From Arcicella rosea (GTDB lineage Bacteria > Bacteroidota > Bacteroidia > Cytophagales > Spirosomataceae): a stretch of DNA of 64,000 bases. Numbering within the stretch: the first letter of the stretch is position 1; each line of letters starts with the position of its first letter. The position numbers were made by a program, and so were the translations under genes. The notes beneath the pieces were generated by a model that was not told the DNA's origin, did not search any database, and saw nothing but the letters and a program-made list of their open reading frames with translations. Shown piece after piece: positions 17,977 to 26,917 of this stretch. Where the stretch lies: contig NZ_JBEUMS010000016.1 in the NCBI RefSeq assembly GCF_040543805.1, positions 62,001 to 126,000 on the forward strand, written 5' to 3'.

Positions 17977-18060
17977 ATTTTACATAAAAATACCTCTTTA
18001 TCAATCAATCTACACTAATTTAGTAGGCGTATAAGCTACTAAACATTTTAAAGAATAGCG

Positions 18061-19788
18061 ATGAACCTTATTATAAAAAACTCATTTTCGACTGTCGTAT
18101 CATATTTTGCCATCATACTGGTTATCTGTTTTTTTTATTTCATCTGTTATTCTTATTCATTTAACTTCTTTTTTCAGGATGATTACCATCTACTCTGTTT
18201 CGTAAATACTACTCATCATTCACAGTTAAGTTTTGGAGATAAATTAAAAGCACTTTGGAGTTTACATAACGAACATCGAATTGTTTTTCCAAGACTTTTC
18301 GTTTTAATAGGAGATTATTTTCAAGGACATATCGACTGGAAAGTACTAAATACCATTGCTACTTTATATTATTTGGGCATTTTTATCATCTTCGCTAAAT
18401 TTCTGCAACAGATGAAATTGGCAATTTGGTATTTAGTTCCAGTTGCTTTTTATATCTTCCAACCAGCTTGTACCGAAAATTACCTTTGGACGATTTCTAC
18501 TTTACAACAAGTAGGCAATATTTTTTGGGCAATGTTACTCTTTTACACTATTAATTTTTTCAAAAAAAAATACTTCTGGGTTTCCATTCTACTCGTCATT
18601 ATTCTTACGTTTACACATGGCAATGGTTTATTCAGTTTTCCAGTTGTTGCCTTAATCTTAATTTTTCAAAAAAGATTTAAAGCATTAGCTATCTGGCTAT
18701 CGTTGATGATTTTCATTGCAGTAATTTACTTCTGGGGCTATCAAAACGGGCAAAATTCAAATTTGGCTGGTAGTTTAAGTAATCCAGTCAGGTTACTTTT
18801 ATGCTTTGGGGCATTTTGGGGAAGTTTTATTTCTGTGGCTTCACATAGTTTAGGGACTTTCTACTTAGCGATAGCACTAGGTTTTTTTGTTTTTATCATA
18901 TTATCATTTTTCAATGTAAAAACGATTTACATCAATTCACTTTACTTGTTCAAAAAAGACGACAAAAGATTAGTTAACAACTACTTAAGTAACGAAAACC
19001 TTTTTTTATTAGCATCCTTTTTATTCTTCAGCATCACTGCACTTTTGGTGGCATTAAGTAGATCTTGGTCTGGGCTAGAATCAAGTTTTGCCAACAGATA
19101 TTTACATAATTCTTACATTATTTTTGTGTTATTTTACTGTGGTCTGTTATGTTACTTACCAAAATTCAGAGTACTGATTGGAAACACTTTTTTAGTGACT
19201 GGGCTTTTATTTAACCTCTTCGCTTGGTATCAAAATTTTGATAAAATTATTTTTCAAAAGCATTTGAATCAAAGTGAAGCTTATAATTATCAACACAATA
19301 AAACCACGATTGAAAACGTAGCATCATTCAATCGAAACATTAGTGTGATACTTGCTCAATCTTTTCAAAATGGGGTAAGTATTTTTCCAGAAAATTATCT
19401 AAATCAACCTATTTCAGTCATCAGTACAGATAATTCTGATGTTGAAGATAAATACAAGGTTGAAATCTCAAAAGACTCTTCTATCTTATTGGATGCCAAA
19501 AAAGCAATTTATTTACCTAAAGTACTCTTAAAAAATACGCAATTAGACTATCAAGGGCAAGCTTTTGTGCTCTTCAAATCTCCAAAGAATACTTACGTTT
19601 ATCCTGTTTATCATCAAAAATCTGGACGAAGAAAATTCCTACAAATGAATCCATATTTTACGGCTGGCTTTTATACTTCAGTACTTTTAGATTCATTTGA
19701 AAAAAATACTTATCAAATTGGCATCGTCCAAAAAATAAATAATCGTATCGTCTGCCATTTTACGAAACAAACGATTGTAATTCAATAA
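18061..19788 (+). CDS. Polytopic membrane protein, possible GT-C type glycosyltransferase
   Basis: 575 residues with about ten hydrophobic segments in the first 380, followed by a soluble tail of roughly 190 residues. The first membrane segment is followed by FFQDDYHLL, and later HNEHRIVFPRL; an acidic pair just after the first helix is typical of GT-C enzymes that use polyprenyl-phosphate sugars (ArnT/PMT-like). The overall sequence is not one I can place in a named family, and the substrate is unknown. It may glycosylate a lipid, glycan or protein at the outer face of the inner membrane. Confidence 0.6.
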   Translation: MNLIIKNSFSTVVSYFAIILVICFFYFICYSYSFNFFFQDDYHLLCFVNTTHHSQLSFGDKLKALWSLHNEHRIVFPRLFVLIGDYFQGHIDWKVLNTIATLYYLGIFIIFAKFLQQMKLAIWYLVPVAFYIFQPACTENYLWTISTLQQVGNIFWAMLLFYTINFFKKKYFWVSILLVIILTFTHGNGLFSFPVVALILIFQKRFKALAIWLSLMIFIAVIYFWGYQNGQNSNLAGSLSNPVRLLLCFGAFWGSFISVASHSLGTFYLAIALGFFVFIILSFFNVKTIYINSLYLFKKDDKRLVNNYLSNENLFLLASFLFFSITALLVALSRSWSGLESSFANRYLHNSYIIFVLFYCGLLCYLPKFRVLIGNTFLVTGLLFNLFAWYQNFDKIIFQKHLNQSEAYNYQHNKTTIENVASFNRNISVILAQSFQNGVSIFPENYLNQPISVISTDNSDVEDKYKVEISKDSSILLDAKKAIYLPKVLLKNTQLDYQGQAFVLFKSPKNTYVYPVYHQKSGRRKFLQMNPYFTAGFYTSVLLDSFEKNTYQIGIVQKINNRIVCHFTKQTIVIQ

Positions 19789-19811
19789 TTTAGAGCAAGT
19801 AACAATCTTTT

Positions 19812-19819
19812 TATCTTTG
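19812..19819 (+). promoter_or_regulatory. Candidate promoter -7 element before parC
   Basis: TATCTTTG fits TAnnTTTG, 161 bp before the parC ATG, which would give a long leader. No good -33 partner is seen. Confidence 0.25.
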
Positions 19820-19980
19820 ATTTTTCAATTCAAATTCGATAAAACATTGTACTCAAAGTGATGTTTTCTTGATGATAATTCATGAATGATACTAGATAGA
19901 GATGCTTTTTCTTGGCTTTTTTTGTGTAAATTAGGGTTTTGAAATACCACAAAAAACGTAGAGAAGTAAAATAAGTGTCA

Positions 19981-22647
19981 ATGGAAAACGAAAGTCTGCC
20001 TGAAAATTTAGAAGAAAACACAAACGATAATCCTCAAGATGATGCCTTACATCAACAAGTTGCTGTGGCAGGGTTGTATGAAAACTGGTTTTTGGAATAT
20101 GCTTCTTATGTAATTTTAGAAAGAGCTGTACCTGCAATTGAGGACGGATTAAAACCTGTTCAACGTCGTATTTTACACGCACTAAAAGAAATGGACGATG
20201 GCCGTTTCAATAAAGTTGCCAATGTAATCGGACAAACCATGCAATATCACCCACATGGTGATGCTTCTATCAATGAAGCAATGGTTAATTTAGGTCAGAA
20301 AGATTTAGTTTTTGATTGTCAAGGAAACTGGGGAGATTATCGCACTGGCGATGGTGCTGCGGCAGCTCGTTATATTGAGGTAAGACTTTCAAAATTTGCC
20401 CTTGATGTAATTTTCAATCCACAAACTACCGACTGGCAACTTTCTTATGACGGTCGTAAACGTGAACCTGTTGCCCTTCCAGTTAAATTCCCTTTATTAT
20501 TAGCACATGGTGTAGAAGGTATTGCAGTTGGTCTTTCAACTAAAATTATGCCCCATAATTTTGTTGAATTAATTGAGGCTTCAATTGCTGTGCTTAAAAA
20601 TAAGCCTTTCGAATTATATCCAGATTTTTTAACAGGGGGTTCTATTGATGTTTCTAATTATCAAGATGGGCATCGTGGTGGAAAAATTAGAGTAAGGGCT
20701 AAAATTGAAGAATTTGACAAGAAAACACTTGTTATCAAAGACATTCCTTTTTCAACAACAACTACGAATTTGATTGAATCTATCATCAAAGCAAATGATG
20801 CTGGAAAAATCAAAATCAAGAAAGTAATTGATAATACCGCTAAAGATGTAGAAATACAAGTACAATTGGCGCCGGGTGTTTCACCGGATGTTACCATTGA
20901 TGCTTTGTATGCTTTTACAGATTGTGAAATTTCAATCTCGCCAAATGCCTGTGTAATTATTGCTGATAAACCTCATTTTGTTGGAGTTTCTGAAGTACTA
21001 AAAGTTTGTACACAACAAACAGTAAAACTGCTAGAAAGAGAATTAGAGATTCGAAGAGATGAATTGATGGAGAAATTATTATTTAGTTCTCTTGAAAAAA
21101 TCTTTATCGAAAATCGTATCTATCGTGATATTGAAGAATGCGAAACTTTTGAAGAAGTAATAAAAACGGTTGATAAAGGTTTAGAGCCTTACAAACCTGA
21201 ATTTTATAGAGAAATCGTTGAAGAAGATATTTTAAGATTATTAGAAATTCGAATCAAACGTATCTCAAAATATGATGGTTTCAAGGCAGAAGAAGCCATG
21301 AAACGCTTGCAAGAAGAATTGGCAGAAGTATTGGATAACCTTGCAAACATCATTCGTTATTCTATTGATTACTTCAAAAATATTCTAAAGAAACACGGTA
21401 AAGGTCGTGAGCGTAAAACTGAAATTAAAAACTTCAATACAATTTCTGCGGCTGTTGTAGCTGCTGCAAACCAGAAACTCTATGTTGACCGTGTTGGCGG
21501 TTTTATTGGCTATGGTTTGAAGAAAGAAGAGTATGTAATGGATTGTTCGGATATTGATGACATCATCGTTTTCCGACAAGATGGACGTTGTGTTGTTACT
21601 AAAGTTCAAGAAAAAGTATTTGTTGGAAAAGACATTATTTATGTTTCTGTTTTCAAAAAGAACGATGACAGAAAAGTATATAATTTGGCATATTTTGATG
21701 GAAAATCAGGAATTTCTTATGTAAAACGCTTTAAAGTAACAGCCGTAACTCGTGACCGTGAGTATGACTTAACGGCTGGCAATCCGAAATCTAAACTATT
21801 GTATTTTACAGCAAATGAAAACGGTGAAGCTGAAACAATTCAAATTAACCTTACCGCTTCGTGTACGGCAAGAGTGAAACAATTTGAATACGATTTCAAA
21901 GAATTACTCATCAAAGGACGAGATTCAATGGGGAATTTATTGACTAAATATCCCATCCGAAAAATTACTTTGAAATCAGCTGGCGTTTCTACTTTAGGGG
22001 GTGTTGATATTTATTACGATGAAAATGTTGGTCGCCTCAATCGAGATGAACATGGAAAGTATCTCGGAAATTTTGATGCAAAAGATAACATTTTAGTGAT
22101 ATACAAAGATGGTCAGTATGAGTTGACAAACTTTGAATTGACTAATCGTTATGAAGCCAAAGACATTGTTTCGCTAAGTAAATTTATTCCTGATGGAATT
22201 ATTACAGCACTTTATTTCGATGGTGCTTCAAAACTCTATTATGTTAAACGTTTCAGGATAGAGACAACCACGATTGACAAAAAATTCTTGTTTATTTCGG
22301 ACGAAAAAGGTTCAAAACTAATTCTAGCGAGTATTGATGTGTATCCACGCATCGAAATGACTTATAAAAAAGACAATCAATCTGGGCTAATTAAAGAAGA
22401 AGTTAATCTTGATGAAATAGCAGAAGTAAGAGGTTGGAAAGCGATGGGAAGTAAATTATCTACTTTCAAAGTACAGCAAATTACTCCTTTAGCATCGAAA
22501 ATTGTAGAAGTTCCAGTAATCGAACAGGAAGAATTTTCAAAAGAGAAAGAAGAAGGTAGTCAAATAACTAAACTTATTCCTCCTGAAGAAATTGAATTTC
22601 CAGAGTCGGGCGAAGCTACAACCGGTGAACAATTAGGATTATTCTAA
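19981..22647 (+). CDS. parC: DNA topoisomerase IV subunit A (ParC)
   Basis: 888 residues from the ATG at 19981 (a GTG two codons earlier is the alternative). The breakage-reunion domain starts near residue 35 (YENWFLEYASYVILERAVPA). The catalytic Tyr is Tyr131 in GAAAARYIEVRL. The wording ALKEMDDGRFNKVANVIGQT and QYHPHGDASINEAMV matches Bacteroidota ParC rather than GyrA, and the C-terminal third has irregular repeats without the GyrA-box signature I would look for. The enzyme unlinks replicated chromosomes together with ParE, which is not in the window. The last residues are acidic and low-complexity. Confidence 0.88.
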   Translation: MENESLPENLEENTNDNPQDDALHQQVAVAGLYENWFLEYASYVILERAVPAIEDGLKPVQRRILHALKEMDDGRFNKVANVIGQTMQYHPHGDASINEAMVNLGQKDLVFDCQGNWGDYRTGDGAAAARYIEVRLSKFALDVIFNPQTTDWQLSYDGRKREPVALPVKFPLLLAHGVEGIAVGLSTKIMPHNFVELIEASIAVLKNKPFELYPDFLTGGSIDVSNYQDGHRGGKIRVRAKIEEFDKKTLVIKDIPFSTTTTNLIESIIKANDAGKIKIKKVIDNTAKDVEIQVQLAPGVSPDVTIDALYAFTDCEISISPNACVIIADKPHFVGVSEVLKVCTQQTVKLLERELEIRRDELMEKLLFSSLEKIFIENRIYRDIEECETFEEVIKTVDKGLEPYKPEFYREIVEEDILRLLEIRIKRISKYDGFKAEEAMKRLQEELAEVLDNLANIIRYSIDYFKNILKKHGKGRERKTEIKNFNTISAAVVAAANQKLYVDRVGGFIGYGLKKEEYVMDCSDIDDIIVFRQDGRCVVTKVQEKVFVGKDIIYVSVFKKNDDRKVYNLAYFDGKSGISYVKRFKVTAVTRDREYDLTAGNPKSKLLYFTANENGEAETIQINLTASCTARVKQFEYDFKELLIKGRDSMGNLLTKYPIRKITLKSAGVSTLGGVDIYYDENVGRLNRDEHGKYLGNFDAKDNILVIYKDGQYELTNFELTNRYEAKDIVSLSKFIPDGIITALYFDGASKLYYVKRFRIETTTIDKKFLFISDEKGSKLILASIDVYPRIEMTYKKDNQSGLIKEEVNLDEIAEVRGWKAMGSKLSTFKVQQITPLASKIVEVPVIEQEEFSKEKEEGSQITKLIPPEEIEFPESGEATTGEQLGLF

Positions 22648-22695
22648 CATTCATCAAAATACAAGAAGAAACCATTTCAAGGAAAAATACAAAAA

Positions 22696-22812
22696 TTACT
22701 GATTATAAATACATAAAAAGATAACAAAAGATATTTTATGAGTGTTTAACAGATTTTAAGCAAACACTTATTTTTAAATCTGGCAATTACTTAATATATT
22801 TATAATCAGTAA
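22696..22812. repeat. Nested inverted repeats between parC and the SanA-like gene
   Basis: An outer pair of 16-base arms (TTACTGATTATAAATA at 22696-22711, complement at 22797-22812) encloses an inner 7-base pair (AGTGTTT at 22741-22747, AAACACT at 22762-22768). Both are perfect. The structure could be a terminator/attenuator for the upstream parC transcript or a leader element of the next gene. Confidence 0.55.
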
Positions 22813-22861
22813 CTTCCACAATAAATGATTATCAGCACTGAAAAATACCTATGAAATATCA

Positions 22862-23512
22862 TTGAGGGAACCATTAGATTTCACTACATCAGTAAAATGG
22901 TTCTTCAAAGGAATCATCGCATTGATTTTCTTTGCGTTGATTGGTATTTTAATGTGTAATATCTGGATTGTCTATTCTACTGATGACCGCAATTATTATA
23001 GTCTTGATAAATTACCTTCAAACGATGTTGGCCTAGTATTAGGTACAAGTAAAGCTGTGCTAGGTGGAAAAACGAATTTATTTTACAAATACAGAATGGA
23101 AGCTGCAGCTCGTTTGTACAAAGAAGGTAAAGTAAAATTTTTGATTCTCAGTGGCAATCACGACTCTGTTTTTTACAACGAACCCAATGACATGAAAAAA
23201 TCTTTGATGCGTTTGGGCGTTCCTGAAAACGTACTAATTCTTGATTATGCTGGCTATCGTACTTATGATTCCATTATTCGTTGTAAAGAAGTATTTAATC
23301 AGCGAAAATTCACTATCATTTCTCAACCTACACACAATGCGAGAGCCTTGTTTCTTGCCAATAATTTAGGACTTGATGCTGTAGCATTTGCGGCACAAGA
23401 TGTGCAATCAGGATACAAAACTTATTTCAGAGAATATCTCGCTCGTCCCAAAGCGATTCTTGATGTATATGTACTTGACAGAGCCAAGTATCAGGAAGCC
23501 GAAGAAGAATAA
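22862..23512 (+). CDS. SanA/YdcF-like DUF218 membrane protein
   Basis: 216 residues with one N-terminal membrane helix (about residues 13-36) and a DUF218 Rossmann-like domain beginning DVGLVLGTSKAVLGGKTNLF, with FLILSGNH and IISQPTHNARALF further on. E. coli SanA contributes to envelope barrier function and vancomycin tolerance; the chemistry is not established. The only plausible start is TTG at 22862, because no ATG occurs in frame before the upstream stop at 22826. A short ATG ORF (MKYH, 22851-22865) overlaps that TTG. The end overlaps the convergent ABC ATPase gene by 22 bp. Confidence 0.8.
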   Translation: MREPLDFTTSVKWFFKGIIALIFFALIGILMCNIWIVYSTDDRNYYSLDKLPSNDVGLVLGTSKAVLGGKTNLFYKYRMEAAARLYKEGKVKFLILSGNHDSVFYNEPNDMKKSLMRLGVPENVLILDYAGYRTYDSIIRCKEVFNQRKFTIISQPTHNARALFLANNLGLDAVAFAAQDVQSGYKTYFREYLARPKAILDVYVLDRAKYQEAEEE

Positions 23513-24255
23513 TATCGTTCTTCAAACATTTTGATAGGTTCAATGGCACTTTTTACAAAATGTTTAACGTAGTCATCTTCTTTTTCTTGAAAAATCTTTT
23601 CAGGAGTATCAATTTTTAATATTTTCCCTTGACGCATAATCGCAATTTTATCTGCAACCAAAAAAGCATCTAATAAATCATGCGTTACCAATACACAAGC
23701 AATACTTTCTTTTTTGATAATCTCGACAATTTTTGAGCGCAAATGACTTCTATTGATAGAATCTAAATTACTAAAAGGTTCATCTAGCAATAAAGCTTGT
23801 GGTTCTTCAGCAATGGCACGAGCGATAGCAGTTCTTTGCTTTTCTCCGCCAGATACTTCTCTTGGTTTTTTATCTTTAATCGCAGTAATTCCACAGAGTT
23901 CTAATAATTCACTTACTCGCTTTTTTCGATATTCATGCGTATATTCAGTAAGAGCAAGGTCAATATTTTCCCAAATTTTATGTTCAGGTTTTAGTCGATA
24001 ATCTTGCGGAACGAGTTTTATATTAGGAAAATCTCTAATCAATCGGTTAAAAAACAAATCAATAGTTTCTTCATTCAGCCAAAGTTTACCAGTATCAGGC
24101 ATGATATTGCCTGAAATAATATTTAAAAAAGTTGTTTTCCCAGAACCACTCTCTCCTACTATTGCCAATATTTCTCCTGCCAATACTTTTATGGAAAGGT
24201 CATCAACAACTATTTTATTTTCGTACTTTTTGGTAATATTTTCTAATTTAAGCAT
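23491..24255 (-). CDS. ABC transporter ATP-binding protein, stand-alone
   Basis: 254 residues, one nucleotide-binding domain. Walker A is GESGSGKTT (residues 34-42), the signature is VSGGEKQ, Walker B is ALLLDEPFSNLD and the switch His is in LVTHDLLDAF. It most resembles importer-type ATPases (MalK/PotA-like or nitrate/taurine type). No permease lies next to it in the same unit: a terminator-like hairpin separates it from the upstream permease gene. The tail ERYYSSSAS runs into the convergent SanA-like gene, sharing 22 bp. The partner permease and substrate are unknown. Confidence 0.85.
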   Translation of the reverse strand: MLKLENITKKYENKIVVDDLSIKVLAGEILAIVGESGSGKTTFLNIISGNIMPDTGKLWLNEETIDLFFNRLIRDFPNIKLVPQDYRLKPEHKIWENIDLALTEYTHEYRKKRVSELLELCGITAIKDKKPREVSGGEKQRTAIARAIAEEPQALLLDEPFSNLDSINRSHLRSKIVEIIKKESIACVLVTHDLLDAFLVADKIAIMRQGKILKIDTPEKIFQEKEDDYVKHFVKSAIEPIKMFEERYYSSSAS

Positions 24256-24272
24256 CTATGACGTTAAATAAA

Positions 24273-24305
24273 TTCGGCTTAAGATTGTTTCAATCCTAAG
24301 CCGAA
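24273..24305 (-). terminator. Terminator-like hairpin after the ABC permease gene
   Basis: Arms TTCGGCTTAAGATTG (24273-24287) and CAATCCTAAGCCGAA (24291-24305) pair with one mismatch around a three-base loop. It lies downstream of the permease gene stop on the minus strand and upstream of the lone ABC ATPase gene. Confidence 0.65.
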
Positions 24306-24341
24306 AATGATATTTATTCAATATTTGATAAAGCTTTAGAA

Positions 24342-25985
24342 TTACTCTTTAATCCTATCCCAGCCTATTTTTCGGTATTCTTTCAACAAAAGTAAAGCAA
24401 TTATTAGTAAAATGGGCGTTAAAGTAATTAAACCATAAGAGGTTTTTCCAATAAAGTAATGAACAAAACCTAATATCGGAGCTACCAAAAACAAGAATAG
24501 AAACTTCATCCATTGATTCCCTTTAATTTTAGCATTAGCCATTTCCATTGAAAAAGGCAGTGCAAATTCTCCAGTAAAGACATTTAAACTGATAAACAAA
24601 AGTGTACTTGCCATGGCAAAAAGAATATCGTCAATCATTCCAAAACCAGCTTTTCCAATTAAAATAGCCCCAATAATGATAAAAATAGGAAGCCCAACTT
24701 TGACTAATATTGATTTCAAAGCTCCCAATAATACTTCTCCAGGATTTGTTAACGGTGCAACCCGATAAGCCCAAGATGCTTTCCAGTCATCTGAAATGTA
24801 GATTTGTTGCGAAAAAATCCAAATGAGAAACATCGCATAATACAAAATCATCAACACATTTACGTCTTGTTTTTGGCTTTGTGTAAAGTAATTGTAGATA
24901 AAATAAATCAACATTCCGAAGATTGGATAAGCCCTTACTTTAAATTTTCGGTCACGAGCGGTGATAATCCAAACCAATTCAAATGCCGATTTCTCCAAGC
25001 TTGTTTTTGTGAAAATTCCAGAAAGCACATTCAAAAAAGTACTTTTCTTAGCCGTTTTTACAGCTCTTTTTTCAGTAATTTCTGGTGTTCCTAAACCTGA
25101 TAAACTTTTGGCAAAAAGTGGTGATAAGTAATTATTAATAATGTACAATGAAGCAAAAGGCACAATTAATACCAAAAGGCTAAAAATCATGTAAGGCAAT
25201 TCAAAGTGTTTTGCCACAAAAGCTTCCATCACGCCTGCAAACCAAGCAGGAGGTACTAGATAATGCCACCATTTTATGACAATTTCTTGTGTTTCTGTTC
25301 CAATCAATTTATCTGTTCTTGCTATAAACTGATAGCCAACCGCTATAAAAACTGAAAAAGCAATTTGAGCATAACCAATAATATCTTTTAGTTTTTCTTC
25401 AGAAACTACTTTCGTCAATAATAAATACAGAATACTTGTCAGAAAAATAGTAATCAAACAAAGTAAAATCACACAAATGAAGAAGAGAAAACCTGCTTGC
25501 CAACCAAATTTGAAAGTTGCAAAAATGATAGAACCTAAAGAGTTAGCTAAGGTTAAAGCTCCTAAAAATACAATAATGTGAATTAAGCGAGCCATCCAAA
25601 TTACTTTTCCTTCTACAGGGCGAGGCAGTAAAATGACATTATCACTTGTATCAAAAAGTACTTCAGCAAAATCTGAAATCATGTTGAAAGCCACCATAAA
25701 CATGATAAAAGAGAAGCTCAACATCATCACTAAATAAACTGGTTGCTTGATGAAAAGTATCATCACCCCATAAATAAAACTAAAAAGTGCTTGGAAGAGT
25801 AATGATTTCAAAAATGTATTGCTATGCTCTTTTTTCTGTACTTGATTTCTTTGTAAACCATGAACACGACGGTTCTCCATCATCAATTTTACTTCAACAA
25901 TGGCTCTCAAAGAATGATAATCTACAGCCAGCCATTTAAAAAGCCATTGAAGTTTATCTAGAAAATAAAGAATAAATTTTGTCAT
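24342..25985 (-). CDS. ABC transporter permease
   Basis: 547 residues with about twelve hydrophobic segments. The N-terminus carries a soluble stretch (RAIVEVKLMMENRRVHGLQRNQVQ) before the first helix. It starts two bases after the stop of an ABC ATPase gene, so the two are certainly one operon and probably one ABC-2-type exporter. Such large permeases paired with CcmA-type ATPases are common in Bacteroidota without a defined substrate. Confidence 0.8.
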   Translation of the reverse strand: MTKFILYFLDKLQWLFKWLAVDYHSLRAIVEVKLMMENRRVHGLQRNQVQKKEHSNTFLKSLLFQALFSFIYGVMILFIKQPVYLVMMLSFSFIMFMVAFNMISDFAEVLFDTSDNVILLPRPVEGKVIWMARLIHIIVFLGALTLANSLGSIIFATFKFGWQAGFLFFICVILLCLITIFLTSILYLLLTKVVSEEKLKDIIGYAQIAFSVFIAVGYQFIARTDKLIGTETQEIVIKWWHYLVPPAWFAGVMEAFVAKHFELPYMIFSLLVLIVPFASLYIINNYLSPLFAKSLSGLGTPEITEKRAVKTAKKSTFLNVLSGIFTKTSLEKSAFELVWIITARDRKFKVRAYPIFGMLIYFIYNYFTQSQKQDVNVLMILYYAMFLIWIFSQQIYISDDWKASWAYRVAPLTNPGEVLLGALKSILVKVGLPIFIIIGAILIGKAGFGMIDDILFAMASTLLFISLNVFTGEFALPFSMEMANAKIKGNQWMKFLFLFLVAPILGFVHYFIGKTSYGLITLTPILLIIALLLLKEYRKIGWDRIKE

Positions 25986-25987
25986 AA

Positions 25988-26776
25988 TTATTGAGAGGAT
26001 AAAGCTTGAATAAAATCGTCGGCACGGGTTTGATTTTCTTGATTCCCACCTGTCAAACTTCCAAAAACACTTTCAAGCGAAGCCATAGAACCTTGCGTTT
26101 TGAGCTCTTCAAAAGTACCATTAGCAACAATTTCTCCATTATTGATGATTACGATGCGGTCAGATAATTTTTCAACGACATCCATAATGTGTGAAGAATA
26201 CAAAATTGTTTTACCAGCTTCTTTCAATTTTGCTAGAATTTCTTTTACCAAAATCACAGCATTGGCATCCAAACCAGAAAGAGGTTCATCCAAGAAAATA
26301 ATTTCAGGATTATGAATCAAACCTGAAATCAATAATACTTTTTGTCGCATCCCTTTTGAAAAAGTACTCATTCTGGTATCAATCACTTCACTCAATCCAA
26401 ACAAAGAAAGTAGTTCTGTAGCCCTTTTTTCAATTTGGGCATCTTCTAAATGATACAAGCGACCGATGAACAAAAGATATTCCATTGGCGTAAGTACTTC
26501 ATAAAGCATGGCATTTTCAGGCACATAACCGATATGTTTCTTCACTTCCATCGCATCTTTAGTAACATCATAGCCTAAAATTGACACTTCGCCTGAAAAA
26601 TCGCCCAAAGTTCCAATTAAGATTTTTAAAGTAGTACTTTTACCTGCACCATTTGGACCGATGTAGCCGATAATTTCGCCTCTGTAAATATCAAGATTAA
26701 TGCCTTTTAAGACTTTTTTTTCGTCATAGTTTTTTTGTAGATTCCGTATTGAAATAACGGGTTTGAGTTCTTCCAT
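25988..26776 (-). CDS. ABC transporter ATP-binding protein, ABC-2 exporter type
   Basis: 262 residues. Walker A GPNGAGKST (about residues 40-48), signature FSKGMRQKV, Walker B IIFLDEPLSGLD and switch His in LYSSHIMDVVEKL. The variant signature with SKGM rather than SGG is normal for CcmA/NatA-type exporter ATPases. It is followed two bases later by the permease gene, forming a two-gene transporter. The C-terminal 30 residues are polar and unassigned. Confidence 0.9.
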   Translation of the reverse strand: MEELKPVISIRNLQKNYDEKKVLKGINLDIYRGEIIGYIGPNGAGKSTTLKILIGTLGDFSGEVSILGYDVTKDAMEVKKHIGYVPENAMLYEVLTPMEYLLFIGRLYHLEDAQIEKRATELLSLFGLSEVIDTRMSTFSKGMRQKVLLISGLIHNPEIIFLDEPLSGLDANAVILVKEILAKLKEAGKTILYSSHIMDVVEKLSDRIVIINNGEIVANGTFEELKTQGSMASLESVFGSLTGGNQENQTRADDFIQALSSQ

Positions 26777-26852
26777 TTTTTTGTTTCGGTTTAATTTATG
26801 ATTTAAAATAAAATATAACTAGAACACTATAGAACATTAACGGTTTTTTCTA

Positions 26853-26860
26853 TATTTTTG
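26853..26860 (+). promoter_or_regulatory. Candidate promoter -7 element before xylB
   Basis: TATTTTTG matches TAnnTTTG and lies 58 bp before the xylulokinase ATG, giving a leader of about 50 nt. The -33 box is not convincing. Confidence 0.3.
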
Positions 26861-26917
26861 CAACAAGGTAGTCAATAAAAATTACCAAATAATCTCAATT
26901 ACTTACAAACTCTGATT

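Noticed and set aside
19981..22647. GyrA instead of ParC
   Set aside because: N-terminal wording matches Bacteroidota ParC and no clear GyrA-box is seen in the C-terminal domain; a profile comparison would settle it.
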